Assembly (NCBI GenBank): GCA_017431515.1
Contig: JAFRKV010000051.1
Span: 1-34,046 of the forward strand
Reading direction: 5' to 3'
DNA from: Lachnospiraceae bacterium
GTDB taxonomy: Bacteria; Bacillota; Clostridia; Lachnospirales; Lachnospiraceae
Length of the DNA: 34,046 nt
Shown: positions 1 to 9,700 of the stretch, piece after piece
Numbering within the stretch: the stretch's first letter is position 1
Layout of the letters: every line of letters starts with the position of its first letter
The notes under the pieces: generated by a model
Seen by the model: only the letters and a program-made list of their open reading frames with translations
Database searches by the model: none
What the model was told of the DNA's origin: nothing
Translations under genes and position numbers: made by a program

Positions 1-141
1 AACCGGTTGCGTACGATCGAAATAACCTTGCGCAAATGCTTAGAGAAGCCATGCCCCGAAATGAGTGAGCGTCATTTTCATGCAACTTGACATGCCGGAG
101 GACCCCCCGTCGGAGGGGGAATTCGGTTAAACTGCCGTTTA
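1..141. repeat. Terminal inverted repeat, left copy (141 bases, exact)
   Basis: Bases 1-141 are the exact reverse complement of 33906-34046, and the match stops at base 142. The repeat starts with the palindrome AACCGGTT. It holds a G/C hairpin (C-run 103-108, G-run 115-119) and ends at its inner edge in the small palindrome TAAAC-TGCC-GTTTA (128-141). One frame reading inward is open from base 1 to a TGA at 88-90 (29 codons), so the outward sequence could be the 3' end of a gene such as a transposase; this is inference only. The last three bases supply the rsmB stop codon. A length of exactly 141 matches a common maximum k-mer of short-read assemblers, so the contig probably stops at a branching repeat node. 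Confidence 0.97.
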
Positions 142-1443
142 CCTACGCTGTGCGAGCAAATAGTAGAAGGCATCCTGGAGGCCTGCTTCCGGGAAGAGCT
201 GCTGCTCCTTCAGGCGCGTAAACGCCGGGAAGGTCGAGAGCAGCCAGGATGCGTTGTCTTCGTTTTCCTCACGGGTGATGGTGCAGGTGCTGTAAAAAAG
301 CATCCCGCCGGGTTTGACGTAGCGTACCGCGACGGAGAGGATCTCCCGCTGGAGGGCGGCAAGAGCCGTGATGTCCTGCGGGGTGATGCGGTAGCGGATC
401 TCCGGTTTGCGGGAAAGGACGCCGAGACCGGAACAGGGAAGATCTGCAATGACCAGATCTGCGCGAGACTCCCATGCGGGATCAAAGATCCGTGCATCGG
501 AAATTTCGGCGTGCATATTTAGAAGATGACAGCGTTCGACGTTTTCACGGATCATGGAGACCTTGGCGTCGGTAAGGTCGCGGCAGGTGGCGCTGCCCTC
601 GTCGCCGATACGGCCGGCCAGAAACAGTGACTTGCCGCCCGGGGCGCCGCAAAGGTCGAGGACTTGCATGCCGGGCTGTATCGGAATCTCGGATAACGCT
701 TTCATGGAGCTTAGATCCTGTACGAAAAACAGACCGTCACGGAAGGTCTGCATCGCCGGGAGGCGTTCGATACCGGAAAGGAAAAAGGCGTCGCTCAGTG
801 TCTCGACAGGGGTCGCCCGGACACCTTCTGCTTTCCAGGCTGCCACTGCTGCCTCAGCCCGTGATGCCTGTGAAGCCGGGTCATCGGGAAGCTGCTTTGC
901 CAAATGCACGGTCAGGGGCCTGCCGCCGAAAAAGCTTTGCAGGAGTTCCTCAGTCTTTGCTTTCCCGTAAGCCTCCGTCCAACGATCCACGATCCACTCC
1001 GGCATGGAATAACGGATGGACAGGGAATCAGGCAGCTGAACGTTCTCCCGGTTTCTTTCGATGCTGCGGAGCACGCCGTTGACGAATCCCTTGAGATTGC
1101 GGAAGCCTCTGCGTTCCGCCAGCTTCACGGCCTCATTGACGGAGGCATGGGCGGGGATCCCGTCCATATAGAAAATCTCGTAGACCGCCATCCGCAGGAG
1201 ATTGCGGATCACGACCTTTTGCTTTTTCACCGGCACGCTGGAGAATTGCCCGATGATTTCATCCAGCAGCAGCATGTTTTCCAGCACGCCCTCCACCAGG
1301 CGTTTGATCAGCGATCGTTTTCCTTTTTCAAAATAGGCGTACTTGTCCAGAACATCGCGAAGCGCGATATGACTGTAGACTTGTCCGTTGGTCACGGAAA
1401 GGAGAATGTCCAGGGACAGCTCCCGCGCAGTGGGCTCCTTCAT
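139..1443 (-). CDS. rsmB: 16S rRNA (cytosine-967-C5)-methyltransferase RsmB
   Basis: This 434-residue protein has the normal RsmB length and layout. An N-terminal NusB-like helical domain (about 1-130) is followed by a class I SAM methyltransferase domain. The SAM loop VLDLCGAPGGK is at 261-271, the catalytic motif DLPCSG (Cys337) follows, and the second conserved cysteine is in YSTC (Cys387). The enzyme uses SAM to methylate C967 of 16S rRNA. Its ATG overlaps the fmt stop by four bases (ATGA), so it is translationally coupled as the last visible gene of priA-def-fmt-rsmB. The C-terminus looks natural, but its stop codon lies in the terminal repeat (139-141). Related genomes usually continue with rlmN, stp and prkC; here the neighbour is cut off by the repeat. 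Confidence 0.95.
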   Translation of the reverse strand: MKEPTARELSLDILLSVTNGQVYSHIALRDVLDKYAYFEKGKRSLIKRLVEGVLENMLLLDEIIGQFSSVPVKKQKVVIRNLLRMAVYEIFYMDGIPAHASVNEAVKLAERRGFRNLKGFVNGVLRSIERNRENVQLPDSLSIRYSMPEWIVDRWTEAYGKAKTEELLQSFFGGRPLTVHLAKQLPDDPASQASRAEAAVAAWKAEGVRATPVETLSDAFFLSGIERLPAMQTFRDGLFFVQDLSSMKALSEIPIQPGMQVLDLCGAPGGKSLFLAGRIGDEGSATCRDLTDAKVSMIRENVERCHLLNMHAEISDARIFDPAWESRADLVIADLPCSGLGVLSRKPEIRYRITPQDITALAALQREILSVAVRYVKPGGMLFYSTCTITREENEDNASWLLSTFPAFTRLKEQQLFPEAGLQDAFYYLLAQRR

Positions 1444-2372
1444 AGGACCGTTCCCTGCGGCAGCGGATATCCGCGGAGAAAGGCGGCTGCATCCATCCGC
1501 TTTTTGCCTTCCAGCTGCACCTCGGTCAACGCAAGGGCGCCGTCACCGGTCTGTACCACAAGCGCCTCCTTCGTGTCGAGGACGCTGCCCGGGGCAGCTT
1601 TTTGCGCACCCGATGCGTTCTGACAGACGGTCGCTTTCCAGATCTTTAAAGTCTTATTGTTTACCATGGTATAAGCGCCAGGCCAGGGGGAAAGACCGCG
1701 GATCCTGCGTTCCAGCGTTTCTGCCGGTAGCGTCCAGTCCATCTTACCCATGGATTTTTCGATCTTGCCGGTATGGGTGGCCTTTGCATGGTTCTGGGGC
1801 GTATAGACTGCCGCGCCGCTTTCGATCAGCTCTATGGTATCGCAAAGGAGCGATGCCCCCAGTACCGAAAGTTTGTCAAAAAGGCTGCCCGCGGTCTCCT
1901 CCGCATCCAGCGGGATCGCTTTCTGCGCCACGATGTCACCCGTATCCACGCCGGCATCCATCCGCATGATGGTGACGCCGGATTCTTTTTCCCCGTCCAG
2001 CACGGCCCATTGGATGGGCGACGCACCGCGGTATTTCGGCAGGAGGGATGCATGTACATTGATGCAGCCGTAAGGTGCCATGGAAAGGATCTCCTCCGGC
2101 AGGATCTGCCCGAAGGCCGCCACCACGATCATGTCCGGGCGATGCTCCCGCAGCGTGGCGATGTTTTCCGGATCCCGGATCTTTTTCGGCTGAAACACCG
2201 GAATGGAACGCCGCAGCGCCGCCTCCTTTACCGGCGAACAGGAAACCTTGCCGCCTCTGCCCTTGGGCTTGTCCGGCTGGGTCACCGCGAGGACGATCTC
2301 ATGTCCGCGCTCTGCCATTGCTTCCATGATGCCCACGGAAAAATCCGGGGTTCCCATAAAAATAATACGCAT
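1440..2372 (-). CDS. fmt: Methionyl-tRNA formyltransferase
   Basis: This 310-residue enzyme transfers a formyl group from 10-formyl-tetrahydrofolate to Met-tRNA(fMet) to make the initiator tRNA. The start is chosen at MRIIFMGTPDFS, the typical family N-terminus; the frame is open for 61 codons upstream, but that part overlaps def and is not Fmt-like. Visible motifs are TQPDKPKGRG near residue 31 and the formyltransferase site NVHASLLPKYRG with Asn105 and His107, plus Asp143 in GVDTGD. The C-terminal OB-like tRNA-binding domain (about 205-310) is complete. It starts one base after the def stop and overlaps rsmB by four bases. Its folate substrate is made by fhs elsewhere in this window. Confidence 0.96.
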   Translation of the reverse strand: MRIIFMGTPDFSVGIMEAMAERGHEIVLAVTQPDKPKGRGGKVSCSPVKEAALRRSIPVFQPKKIRDPENIATLREHRPDMIVVAAFGQILPEEILSMAPYGCINVHASLLPKYRGASPIQWAVLDGEKESGVTIMRMDAGVDTGDIVAQKAIPLDAEETAGSLFDKLSVLGASLLCDTIELIESGAAVYTPQNHAKATHTGKIEKSMGKMDWTLPAETLERRIRGLSPWPGAYTMVNNKTLKIWKATVCQNASGAQKAAPGSVLDTKEALVVQTGDGALALTEVQLEGKKRMDAAAFLRGYPLPQGTVL

Positions 2373-2373
2373 C

Positions 2374-2886
2374 TTATTCCTCTGCCTCTTCGTCCGACTC
2401 CGCCTCTTCCTCTTCCGGCTCCTGATACTCGATGTCATGGATGGGGCCTTCCGCGATCTCCGTGTACATATGGCCGTCCAGATGGTCGATCTCATGGCAG
2501 AAGGCCCGGGCCAGAAGACCTTCTCCCTCTGCCGTATATTCCTCCAGGTTCTCATCGAAGGCGCGGATCTTCACATGGTTCGGGCGGGTGACCAGCGCCG
2601 CTTTTCCGGGAAGGGAAAGGCAGCCTTCATCTCCGGTCTGCTCGCCGTCGGACTCCAAAATCTCCGGGTTGATCAGCACGTAAGGATGCTCGTCTCCGAT
2701 ATCCACCACGCAGATGCGCTTTAACACCCCGACCTGCGGGCCTGCCAGACCGACGCCATTGGCTTCGTACATGGTCTCAAACATATCGTCAATCAGTTCC
2801 CTGATCCGGGGCGTGATCTCCTTCACCGGTCTGCATTTCTTTTCCAGCACGGGGTCCCCTTGAATCCGAATTTCACGTAATGCCAT
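2374..2886 (-). CDS. def: Peptide deformylase
   Basis: The protein has 170 residues from MALREIRIQGDPVL. It removes the N-formyl group from nascent proteins, the step that complements Fmt. All three deformylase motifs are present: GVGLAGPQVG (44-53), EGCLSLPG with metal ligand Cys89, and HEIDHLDG with ligands His131 and His135 and catalytic Glu132. The start is set by a GAGGA ribosome binding site about 9 bases upstream; an upstream in-frame Met (2940) falls inside priA and is not favoured. The C-terminal tail after residue 152 is very acidic (mostly Glu/Asp), a small lineage-specific extension. It lies 25 bases after priA and 1 base before fmt. Confidence 0.96.
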   Translation of the reverse strand: MALREIRIQGDPVLEKKCRPVKEITPRIRELIDDMFETMYEANGVGLAGPQVGVLKRICVVDIGDEHPYVLINPEILESDGEQTGDEGCLSLPGKAALVTRPNHVKIRAFDENLEEYTAEGEGLLARAFCHEIDHLDGHMYTEIAEGPIHDIEYQEPEEEEAESDEEAEE

Positions 2887-2911
2887 TTTCTTTTTCCTCG
2901 TCTTTCTTTTT

Positions 2912-5149
2912 TCAAAACCCGTCAGCGGGGTCAAAATCAAATCTTACCAGAAGCCTTGAAAAGGCCGGATCCGACAGCGCCGCCTCTTCGATCCTGTCTT
3001 TGACGCGGATCAGGGCTTCATAGTCCTTGTCCTTGCAGTACAGCACCTTTTTGTAGTAATCGTTCACCTTGGCGATGGCCGCATCCGCAGGGCCGACCAT
3101 TCTGATCTCCGGAAACTCCCGGCGGATGATCCCGGCGATCCTTTTTGCCCCATCTGCCGCCGCCTGCTCATCCTTATCCGACACCAGGAGGTTCAGCATA
3201 TGCCACACCGGCGGATACTGCATCATCCGGCGATAAGCGATCTCCTGTTCATAGAAACCATCATAATCCTGCCCGGCCGCGTTGACAATCCCATAATGCC
3301 CCGGATGGTAGGTCTGGATCACGACATTCCCCGGCAGTTCGCCGCGTCCCGCCCGTCCCGCCGCCTGGGTCAGCAGGTCAAAGGTGCGCTCCGCGCCGTG
3401 AAAATCCGGAATGTTCAGCGAAAGATCCGCAGCCAAAATGCCCACCAGCGTCACGTTGGGGAAATCATGGCCCTTGACGATCATCTGGGTCCCGATCAGG
3501 ATATCCGCTTCCCGGTTGGAAAAGGCCGTCAGGATCTTTTCATAGCCGTCCTTCTCCCGGGTGGTATCCAGGTCCATCCGGAGGGTTTTAGCACTCGGGA
3601 ACTGTTTTCTGACCAGTTTCTCCACCTTTTCCGTCCCCGCCTTCATCCCGCCGATATAAGGAGATCCGCAGGAGGGACATTTTTGCGCCGCAGGGATCTG
3701 ATAGCCGCAGTAATGGCATCGCATGGTCCGGTCCCGATGGAGGGACAGCGACACATCACAATGAGGGCATTTGATGGCCTCGCCGCAGGACCGGCAGACC
3801 ACGAAACCGCTCATCCCCCTGCGGTTTAAAAACAGCATGATCTGCTCTTCTTTCGAGAGCTTCTCCTCCATCAGTTCTACGAGCCTCCGGCTGAAGATGG
3901 AGCGGTTCCCCTGCATGAGCTCCGCTCTGAGATCAATGATTTCACACGCCGGCAGCGGCCGTTCCTCTACCCGTTTCGTCAAAGGAAGCAGCACATACGC
4001 CCCTTCTTTCGCGCGGTAAAAGCTTTCCATGGAAGGCGTCGCAGATCCCAGCACCACAGAAGCGCCGGACATCTCAGCCCTTGCGATGGCCGTCTCTCTC
4101 GCATGATACCGCGGAATGGTTTCGCTCTTATAGGAGGTTTCATGCTCCTCGTCGAGAATGATCAGCCCCAGATCCGGAAACGGCGTAAACAGGGCGCTCC
4201 GGGGCCCGATGATGATATCGATCTCCCGCTCCTTTGCCCGGAGATACTGGTCATACCGCTCTCCCGCCGGCATTTTGGAATTCAGGATGGATACCCGGTC
4301 ATGAAACCGTTCATAAAACCGCATCACGGTCTGATAGGTCAGCGCGATCTCCGGGATCAGCATGATGACCTGTTTCCCTGCTGCGACCACTTCCTCGATC
4401 AGCGTCAGATAGACTTCCGTTTTTCCGCTGCCTGTCACGCCGTGCAGCAGGTAGGTGTGTTTCTCTCCCCGGCGGAAATCACCGATCATCCGATCCGCCG
4501 CTGCCCGCTGCTCCGCATTCAAAAGTTTTTTCCCGCCGCCTGCCGTCAGGGCCGTGCCCTTCACAGGATTGCGGTAATCCGGCCGTTCCTTTTCCACGGT
4601 CAGCATCCCGGCTGCCGCAAGAGACCGGATCGTCGGCGCCGCCACATGGAGCTTTCCCGTGACGAATTCCTTCGGGATCCGCTTCTCTTCGATCAGTTCC
4701 TTCAACAGCCGCGCCTTGGCATGAAAATGTTTTTTCTCATATTCCGCAAGGGCGATCTGCGCCTCCTCCGACGCCGCCTTCAGCACCAGAATCTCTTTTT
4801 CCTTCCGCTGCGCCCTTTTATGAACCGGCAGCACGGTTTTCAAAGCCGCGTTCATGGTGCCGCCGTAGCTGCGCTTGATCCATGCCGCCAGTGCGATGAG
4901 CTGCGCTTCTATGGGAACCGCCGTCTCATCAATCCCTGCGATCTCCTTGAGTTTTTCCTCCTCGTAGGACGGACTCTCCGTCACCTCCACGACGACGCCG
5001 GTGCGGAGGTTCCCGCCTTTTCCGAAGGGGATCGTCACCTGCACGCCCGGGCGGACCTGCTCCAGCAATTCCTCCGGGATCCGGTACTGAAAAACCCTAT
5101 CTACTTTTTCGTGGGAGATGTCAATGATGACATCGGCATATTTGGACAT
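2912..5149 (-). CDS. priA: Primosomal protein N', replication restart helicase
   Basis: This 745-residue PriA is full length. It is a 3'-5' DNA helicase that recognises stalled forks and reloads the replisome. An N-terminal DNA-binding domain (about 1-105) precedes the helicase core with Walker A GVTGSGKTE, the DEEH box LDEEHETSYKSE and the later helicase motifs including QAAGRAGRG. Between them lies the zinc-binding insertion, with repeated CxxC pairs (CRSCG, CPHC, CHYCG, CPSCG) giving the eight expected cysteines. The ATG at 5149 follows GGAG with a 9-base spacer. It heads the minus-strand operon priA-def-fmt-rsmB and is divergent from pyrB. Confidence 0.97.
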   Translation of the reverse strand: MSKYADVIIDISHEKVDRVFQYRIPEELLEQVRPGVQVTIPFGKGGNLRTGVVVEVTESPSYEEEKLKEIAGIDETAVPIEAQLIALAAWIKRSYGGTMNAALKTVLPVHKRAQRKEKEILVLKAASEEAQIALAEYEKKHFHAKARLLKELIEEKRIPKEFVTGKLHVAAPTIRSLAAAGMLTVEKERPDYRNPVKGTALTAGGGKKLLNAEQRAAADRMIGDFRRGEKHTYLLHGVTGSGKTEVYLTLIEEVVAAGKQVIMLIPEIALTYQTVMRFYERFHDRVSILNSKMPAGERYDQYLRAKEREIDIIIGPRSALFTPFPDLGLIILDEEHETSYKSETIPRYHARETAIARAEMSGASVVLGSATPSMESFYRAKEGAYVLLPLTKRVEERPLPACEIIDLRAELMQGNRSIFSRRLVELMEEKLSKEEQIMLFLNRRGMSGFVVCRSCGEAIKCPHCDVSLSLHRDRTMRCHYCGYQIPAAQKCPSCGSPYIGGMKAGTEKVEKLVRKQFPSAKTLRMDLDTTREKDGYEKILTAFSNREADILIGTQMIVKGHDFPNVTLVGILAADLSLNIPDFHGAERTFDLLTQAAGRAGRGELPGNVVIQTYHPGHYGIVNAAGQDYDGFYEQEIAYRRMMQYPPVWHMLNLLVSDKDEQAAADGAKRIAGIIRREFPEIRMVGPADAAIAKVNDYYKKVLYCKDKDYEALIRVKDRIEEAALSDPAFSRLLVRFDFDPADGF

Positions 5150-5220
5150 GGTGATTTACTCCGCAGATTATTATAACGTTTTTACATGTCTCTGAATAGT
5201 GTCCGCAACAAAATTTCCTC

Positions 5221-5249
5221 TTGAAGGAATGTCCCGTTTTCGATATGAT
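5221..5249 (+). promoter_or_regulatory. Promoter of pyrB-pyrI
   Basis: TTGAAG (5221-5226) and TATGAT (5244-5249) are separated by 17 bases, a good sigma-A promoter in the priA/pyrB divergent spacer. The predicted start is near 5256, giving a leader of about 47 bases with GGAGGT at 5292-5297. A tiny inverted repeat ACGA-AAA-TCGT lies in the leader, but no attenuator is evident. Confidence 0.75.
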
Positions 5250-5302
5250 AAGGTGGAAAAAACAATGATTTACAGACGAAAATCGTTCTTCGGAGGTATC
5301 CC

Positions 5303-6256
5303 ATGCGACACTTGATGAGTCCGCTGGATCTTTCCGTCGAGGAGCTGCAGGAGTTATTAACCCTTGCGCAGGCCATCGAGAAAGATCCGGAGCGCTATGC
5401 CCACATCTGTGCCGGGAAAAAGCTTGCCACGCTCTTCTACGAGCCCAGCACCCGTACCCGGCTCTCCTTTGAAGCCGCCATGCTCAATCTCGGCGGCAGC
5501 ATCCTCGGCTTTTCCAGTGCTGACAGCAGCTCCGCCGCCAAAGGCGAAAGCGTTTCCGATACCATCCGCGTCATCAGCTGTTACGCTGATATCTGTGCCA
5601 TCCGGCATCCCAAAGAGGGCGCCGCTCTCGTTGCTTCTCAGAAAGCCCGCATCCCGGTCATCAATGCCGGCGACGGCGGACACCAGCATCCCACTCAGAC
5701 CTTAACCGATCTCCTTACGATCTATTCCTTAAAGGGTCGTCTCGGCCATTTAAAGATCGGTCTTTGCGGCGACCTGAAATTCGGGCGCACCGTACACTCC
5801 CTGATCCACGCGTTAATCCGTTACCCCGGCATTTCTTTTGTGATGATCTCACCGGAGGAGTTAAAGATCCCCAGCAACCTGAAGGAAGATGTGTTAAACG
5901 AACGTGCGATTCCCTATGTGGAGACCGACCGGCTGGAGGAAGTCATGCCGGAGCTGGATATTCTCTACATGACCAGAGTACAGAAAGAACGGTTCTTCAA
6001 CGAGGAAGACTATCTGCGGATGAAAGATTTTTACATCCTGGACAAAAAGAAAATGGAACTTGCCCGCAAGGATATGCTGGTCATGCATCCGCTCCCTCGT
6101 GTCAATGAGATTTCCGTGGATCTGGATGATGATCCGAGAGCAGTCTACTTTCAGCAGGCGCAGTACGGCGTCTTTGTCCGGGAGGCTTTGATCCTCACGC
6201 TTCTCGCCGATGCCGGAAAGATCACGCTTCCGGAGAAAGGAGGCGCAGCATGTTAA
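5303..6256 (+). CDS. pyrB: Aspartate carbamoyltransferase, catalytic chain
   Basis: This 317-residue catalytic subunit condenses carbamoyl phosphate with aspartate, the committed step of pyrimidine synthesis. The carbamoyl-phosphate loop FYEPSTRTR (about 46-54), the HPTQTLTDL motif and the HPLPRVNEI motif of the aspartate domain are all intact. The start is fixed by GGAGGT with a 5-base spacer. The gene overlaps pyrI by seven bases, so the two chains are made together from the upstream promoter. Length and motifs are ordinary for the family. Confidence 0.97.
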   Translation: MRHLMSPLDLSVEELQELLTLAQAIEKDPERYAHICAGKKLATLFYEPSTRTRLSFEAAMLNLGGSILGFSSADSSSAAKGESVSDTIRVISCYADICAIRHPKEGAALVASQKARIPVINAGDGGHQHPTQTLTDLLTIYSLKGRLGHLKIGLCGDLKFGRTVHSLIHALIRYPGISFVMISPEELKIPSNLKEDVLNERAIPYVETDRLEEVMPELDILYMTRVQKERFFNEEDYLRMKDFYILDKKKMELARKDMLVMHPLPRVNEISVDLDDDPRAVYFQQAQYGVFVREALILTLLADAGKITLPEKGGAAC

Positions 6257-6687
6257 ACATCAGCGGAATTCAGGAAGGGTTTGTACTGGACCACATCAAA
6301 GCCGGCATGAGTCTGGATATCTACCACGACCTGCATTTAGATAAGCTGGACTGTACCGTCGCGATCATCAAGAACGCGCGCAGCCAGAAAATGGGAAAGA
6401 AGGACATCATTAAGGTGGAATGCCCCATCGACGCACTGGATCTGGACATTCTCGGCTTCATCGATCACAACATCACCGTGAACGTCATCAAAAATGACCG
6501 GATCGTGGAGAAGAAAAAACTGGAGCTTCCGAAGACGATCCGCAACGTGATCCGCTGTACAAATCCGCGCTGTATCACCTCCATCGAGCAGGAACTGGAG
6601 CAGGTCTTCGTACTGACAAACCCGGCGAAGGAAATCTACCGGTGCAAGTATTGCGAAACGAAGTATAAGGGGAAGAAGTTTCATTAA
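6250..6687 (+). CDS. pyrI: Aspartate carbamoyltransferase, regulatory chain
   Basis: This 145-residue subunit binds CTP/ATP and gives the PyrB holoenzyme its allosteric control. The N-terminal nucleotide-binding domain is followed by a zinc domain with four cysteines arranged CxxxxC (RCTNPRC) and CxxC (RCKYC) near the C-terminus, which contacts PyrB. The ATG lies inside the last codons of pyrB (seven-base overlap). PyrI implies a dodecameric, feedback-regulated ATCase, as in many Clostridia and enterobacteria but unlike Bacillus. Confidence 0.96.
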   Translation: MLNISGIQEGFVLDHIKAGMSLDIYHDLHLDKLDCTVAIIKNARSQKMGKKDIIKVECPIDALDLDILGFIDHNITVNVIKNDRIVEKKKLELPKTIRNVIRCTNPRCITSIEQELEQVFVLTNPAKEIYRCKYCETKYKGKKFH

Positions 6688-6707
6688 AATTCCTGCATAT
6701 CATGACA

Positions 6708-6758
6708 TTGAGGTCAGGAGTGCTATGCGATTGAGTCGCTGCGCACTTTTGACCTCAA
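6708..6758. terminator. Long hairpin between convergent genes, possible bidirectional terminator
   Basis: TTGAGGTCA (6708-6716) pairs perfectly with TGACCTCAA (6750-6758). The stem continues through AGTGC/GCACT, and a small inner GCGA/TCGC stem closes the loop. It sits in the 92-base gap between pyrI (plus) and the 1053-residue gene (minus). No clear U-run follows on either strand, so it could be a terminator for both genes or a mobile palindromic unit marking the edge of the accessory block. Confidence 0.6.
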
Positions 6759-6779
6759 CATCTTTGCATGATTTCATGA

Positions 6780-9700
6780 TCATCCTGCCTTCTTGAAAAT
6801 CGCGCTCTGCAGAGGATTTGCAAGAAACGTCTTTCTGGCTTCCTTCCCGTCACCATACTCTTCGTGATGCCATCTCTTATCCTTTCGTTTCTTCACTTCC
6901 TCATTAAAGGCCCGGTCCTCCTCCTCGATCTTTGCAAGCTTCGAAAACTCCTGCTGCCCGAAGAGATAGTTTTCATTGTCGATGGAAAGATACGTGCTGC
7001 CGGGATCCACGGAAAGCTGGGAGAGATCGTTTATCTTGTCGTAGTCCCCATCCTCTGCTTTCAGGAAAAACCTGCCCTGTGGCGTATCCGATTTCCAACC
7101 TGCCAGTCTGAAGAATGCCTCTGCCTTTTCCCTGGCAGTTTCAAGGTGGGACAGGATATCCTGGCAGCGCTTTTTGATCCCTTTCACCTTCGCCTCGGAA
7201 AAATTCAAAAGTTTGAGATCCGCTTCCATCTGCGGGTCATCCCGGGTTGCGATTTCGCGAATCTGCTTATACGCCACATAGTCAAAGTGCAGCATCGATG
7301 GGATCTCCAGATCTCCGTTTTCATTGCTGAGGGTATTCATATCCTTTCTTCGCTGCTCCATCTCTTCTTCCGTATACTCTTTCTCCGTAGATCCTGCTGC
7401 CAGCTCCGCCACGTCCGGATCCTCCCGAAAGAGATTGGCATACGCGTACAGCATATTCTGGATCCAGTAATCCAGGAACCCGGAGTGAGATGCGCACCAC
7501 TGTCTGTCATAGGTATTTTTAGGGGTCAACGTGGAGAAATCATACTTTTCATTCAGTATGTGCAGTCTGTCCAGCAGCCGGAACACTTCCTGCTTCTCCT
7601 CTTTCTTCAGATCCGTCCGGAGACCGTTGGCAATGTTTTCCTTAGCCGTTCCATAACGCTTCGGATCCAGAATTTCTTTGAGTCCCGTAAAGATGGTTCC
7701 TAATTCCTGACTGACCTCTTCATACTCCTTCTCATCCGTTACCTCATTTTTCCCCTCCGGATACTTGGAGTCCTCTTTCATTTGATCCCGCTTGTAAATC
7801 GAACCGTACCAGTTCGCATCGCCCTCACCTTCCTTTGTCACAAAGGAAGTGAAGTCGCTATGCTTAAAGTGCATCAGAACTTGCCCCATGGACTTTTCCG
7901 GCTGCAGATTTTTAAACATTGTACTCGGAGCTTCCTTGATAGATTTATGTCGTCCGTACTCATTACTAAATCCCCTGAGAACCGGTTTGGTTGCCTTCTC
8001 GATCCAGTCCGGACATTTGATCCCGAAATACTTTTTGTTCACATACTTGTATTCCGCGCTCCCTTTTTTCAGGGTTTTATTCAGTCCCGGGAGAAATCCG
8101 TTTTTCTCCCCTGCAACGAGCTTTTCAATACTGCCTTCTCCAAAGGAATTGTCATGATCATAGGACATGATCTTTTTGATCACGATGGTGCCTTTCTCCT
8201 TGTCCTCATCAAATTCGCATTTGAAATTACGCCCATGGCGGTCTGTCTGATTGCATACAACATCAAACGCCTGCAGCCGCATGAGCTGCCGGACGGCATC
8301 CGGCGTGTAGTGAATCTTCATCTGTTCCTTTTCCGCCCGTTTGATGAGGTTTACAAACTCTTCCCCCTTGGCTTCCTTCATGACCGTGCAGAAACGCTCC
8401 ACCATTTGACCGTTTCGATCTTTAAATTTCACCACCCGGGTCTCCGACCCCGTGATGACATCCTCAAAGCCCATTTTCTTCGCAAGCTGATAGGTGGCGG
8501 TATTATTGGCGGCCGCGATCTCCTTGGCTTCGGAACCCTGGCGCTCTCTGATCTGGCCAAACAGCTCCACTTCCTTCCCCAGAGAAACCCGGAACAGTTT
8601 TCCGATGGCGTTCTCCGACTGATCCCGGAACACATTCAGGATATCCCTGTCCCTGTTGGCATCCAGACCCAGTTTTTTCGTGATCCATTCCAGCTCTGTC
8701 ATTTTTTTCAAAGGCTCACCTGCCCCGCCTCCCGCTGCCTCTCCCATATTATTCTTACGGTAGCTGCAGATATAGACTGCCACGCCATTTAATGGATGTT
8801 TCTTGTCCTTGGAAGCGGCTTCCCAATCCACATCAGTGTCATCCACATGATCCGCCGCGTAATTATGGGTTTCCAGTTCACTGAACATCTTGTCAAAATC
8901 ATGCGCCAGCAGGGAGACCACCTTTTCGCTGACAGCAGTACGGTTCGCGTCATCCGCACGGGTGATCCGCGTTTTCAGAGCCCGGATGAAAGACAGTGCC
9001 AGCTGGTAATCCGAAGCTCCCACATGGCCATCTTTCAGACGGCGCTCTTCCACATTCGCCCCGCGATTCTCACTGCTATAGTTCAGCTGTGTTTCTCTTC
9101 GATCCAGAAATCCGGAAATATCCTCACTGATCAGAGGGATATTCTCCTTAATGAAATAATTCTCACCGTTGTTAGTTGCCTTAATCTTATAAACATCCGT
9201 GGAATTTCCTTCATTCTGCCACTCTGTGGATCCTTCCTCTGCCTCTAAGGTCAAATGCTGCTCGGTAAGCTGCTGCAGGGATCGCTCCCTTAATATCTCC
9301 AGATTGTTCTCTTCCAACCCGGCCTTTACGGTAAGGGACTCCAACAGCGCACCAAACTTCAGTTTCTCTTCCATACAGCGTTTCCGCACTTCGTTCACAA
9401 GACCGAGGCGCCGGATTCCGGCAGAGTACTTCCCGCCGCCCTGCTCTCTCTTTTTTTTGAAATAGTTATCGCAGGCTGCCACGCACTCATCCAATGCCGT
9501 ATTCAGCTTTTCGCGAAGCTCCGGCACATCCACAAACTGCGCCCCATTCTCGTCCTCTTTGACATATTCGGAGAGATTTTGGGAGATCAGATTGGTAACC
9601 AGATTCAGGGTCTTCTTCACCCGAACCATTTCCGGTGAATCCTTTCCGGTGAAAAAGAGCCAGTTCCACTTGTCCGTGCTGAGCTTGGCGCTTAAGGCCT

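Noticed and set aside
2373-2555. N-terminal extension of Fmt (61 extra codons)
   Set aside because: It overlaps def in another frame, is Arg-rich and unlike any Fmt, while MRIIFMGTPDFS is the family start.
5250-5302. Attenuator or PyrR-type control in the pyrB leader
   Set aside because: Only a 4-base inverted repeat is present in a leader of about 47 bases; no terminator or conserved PyrR site is visible.
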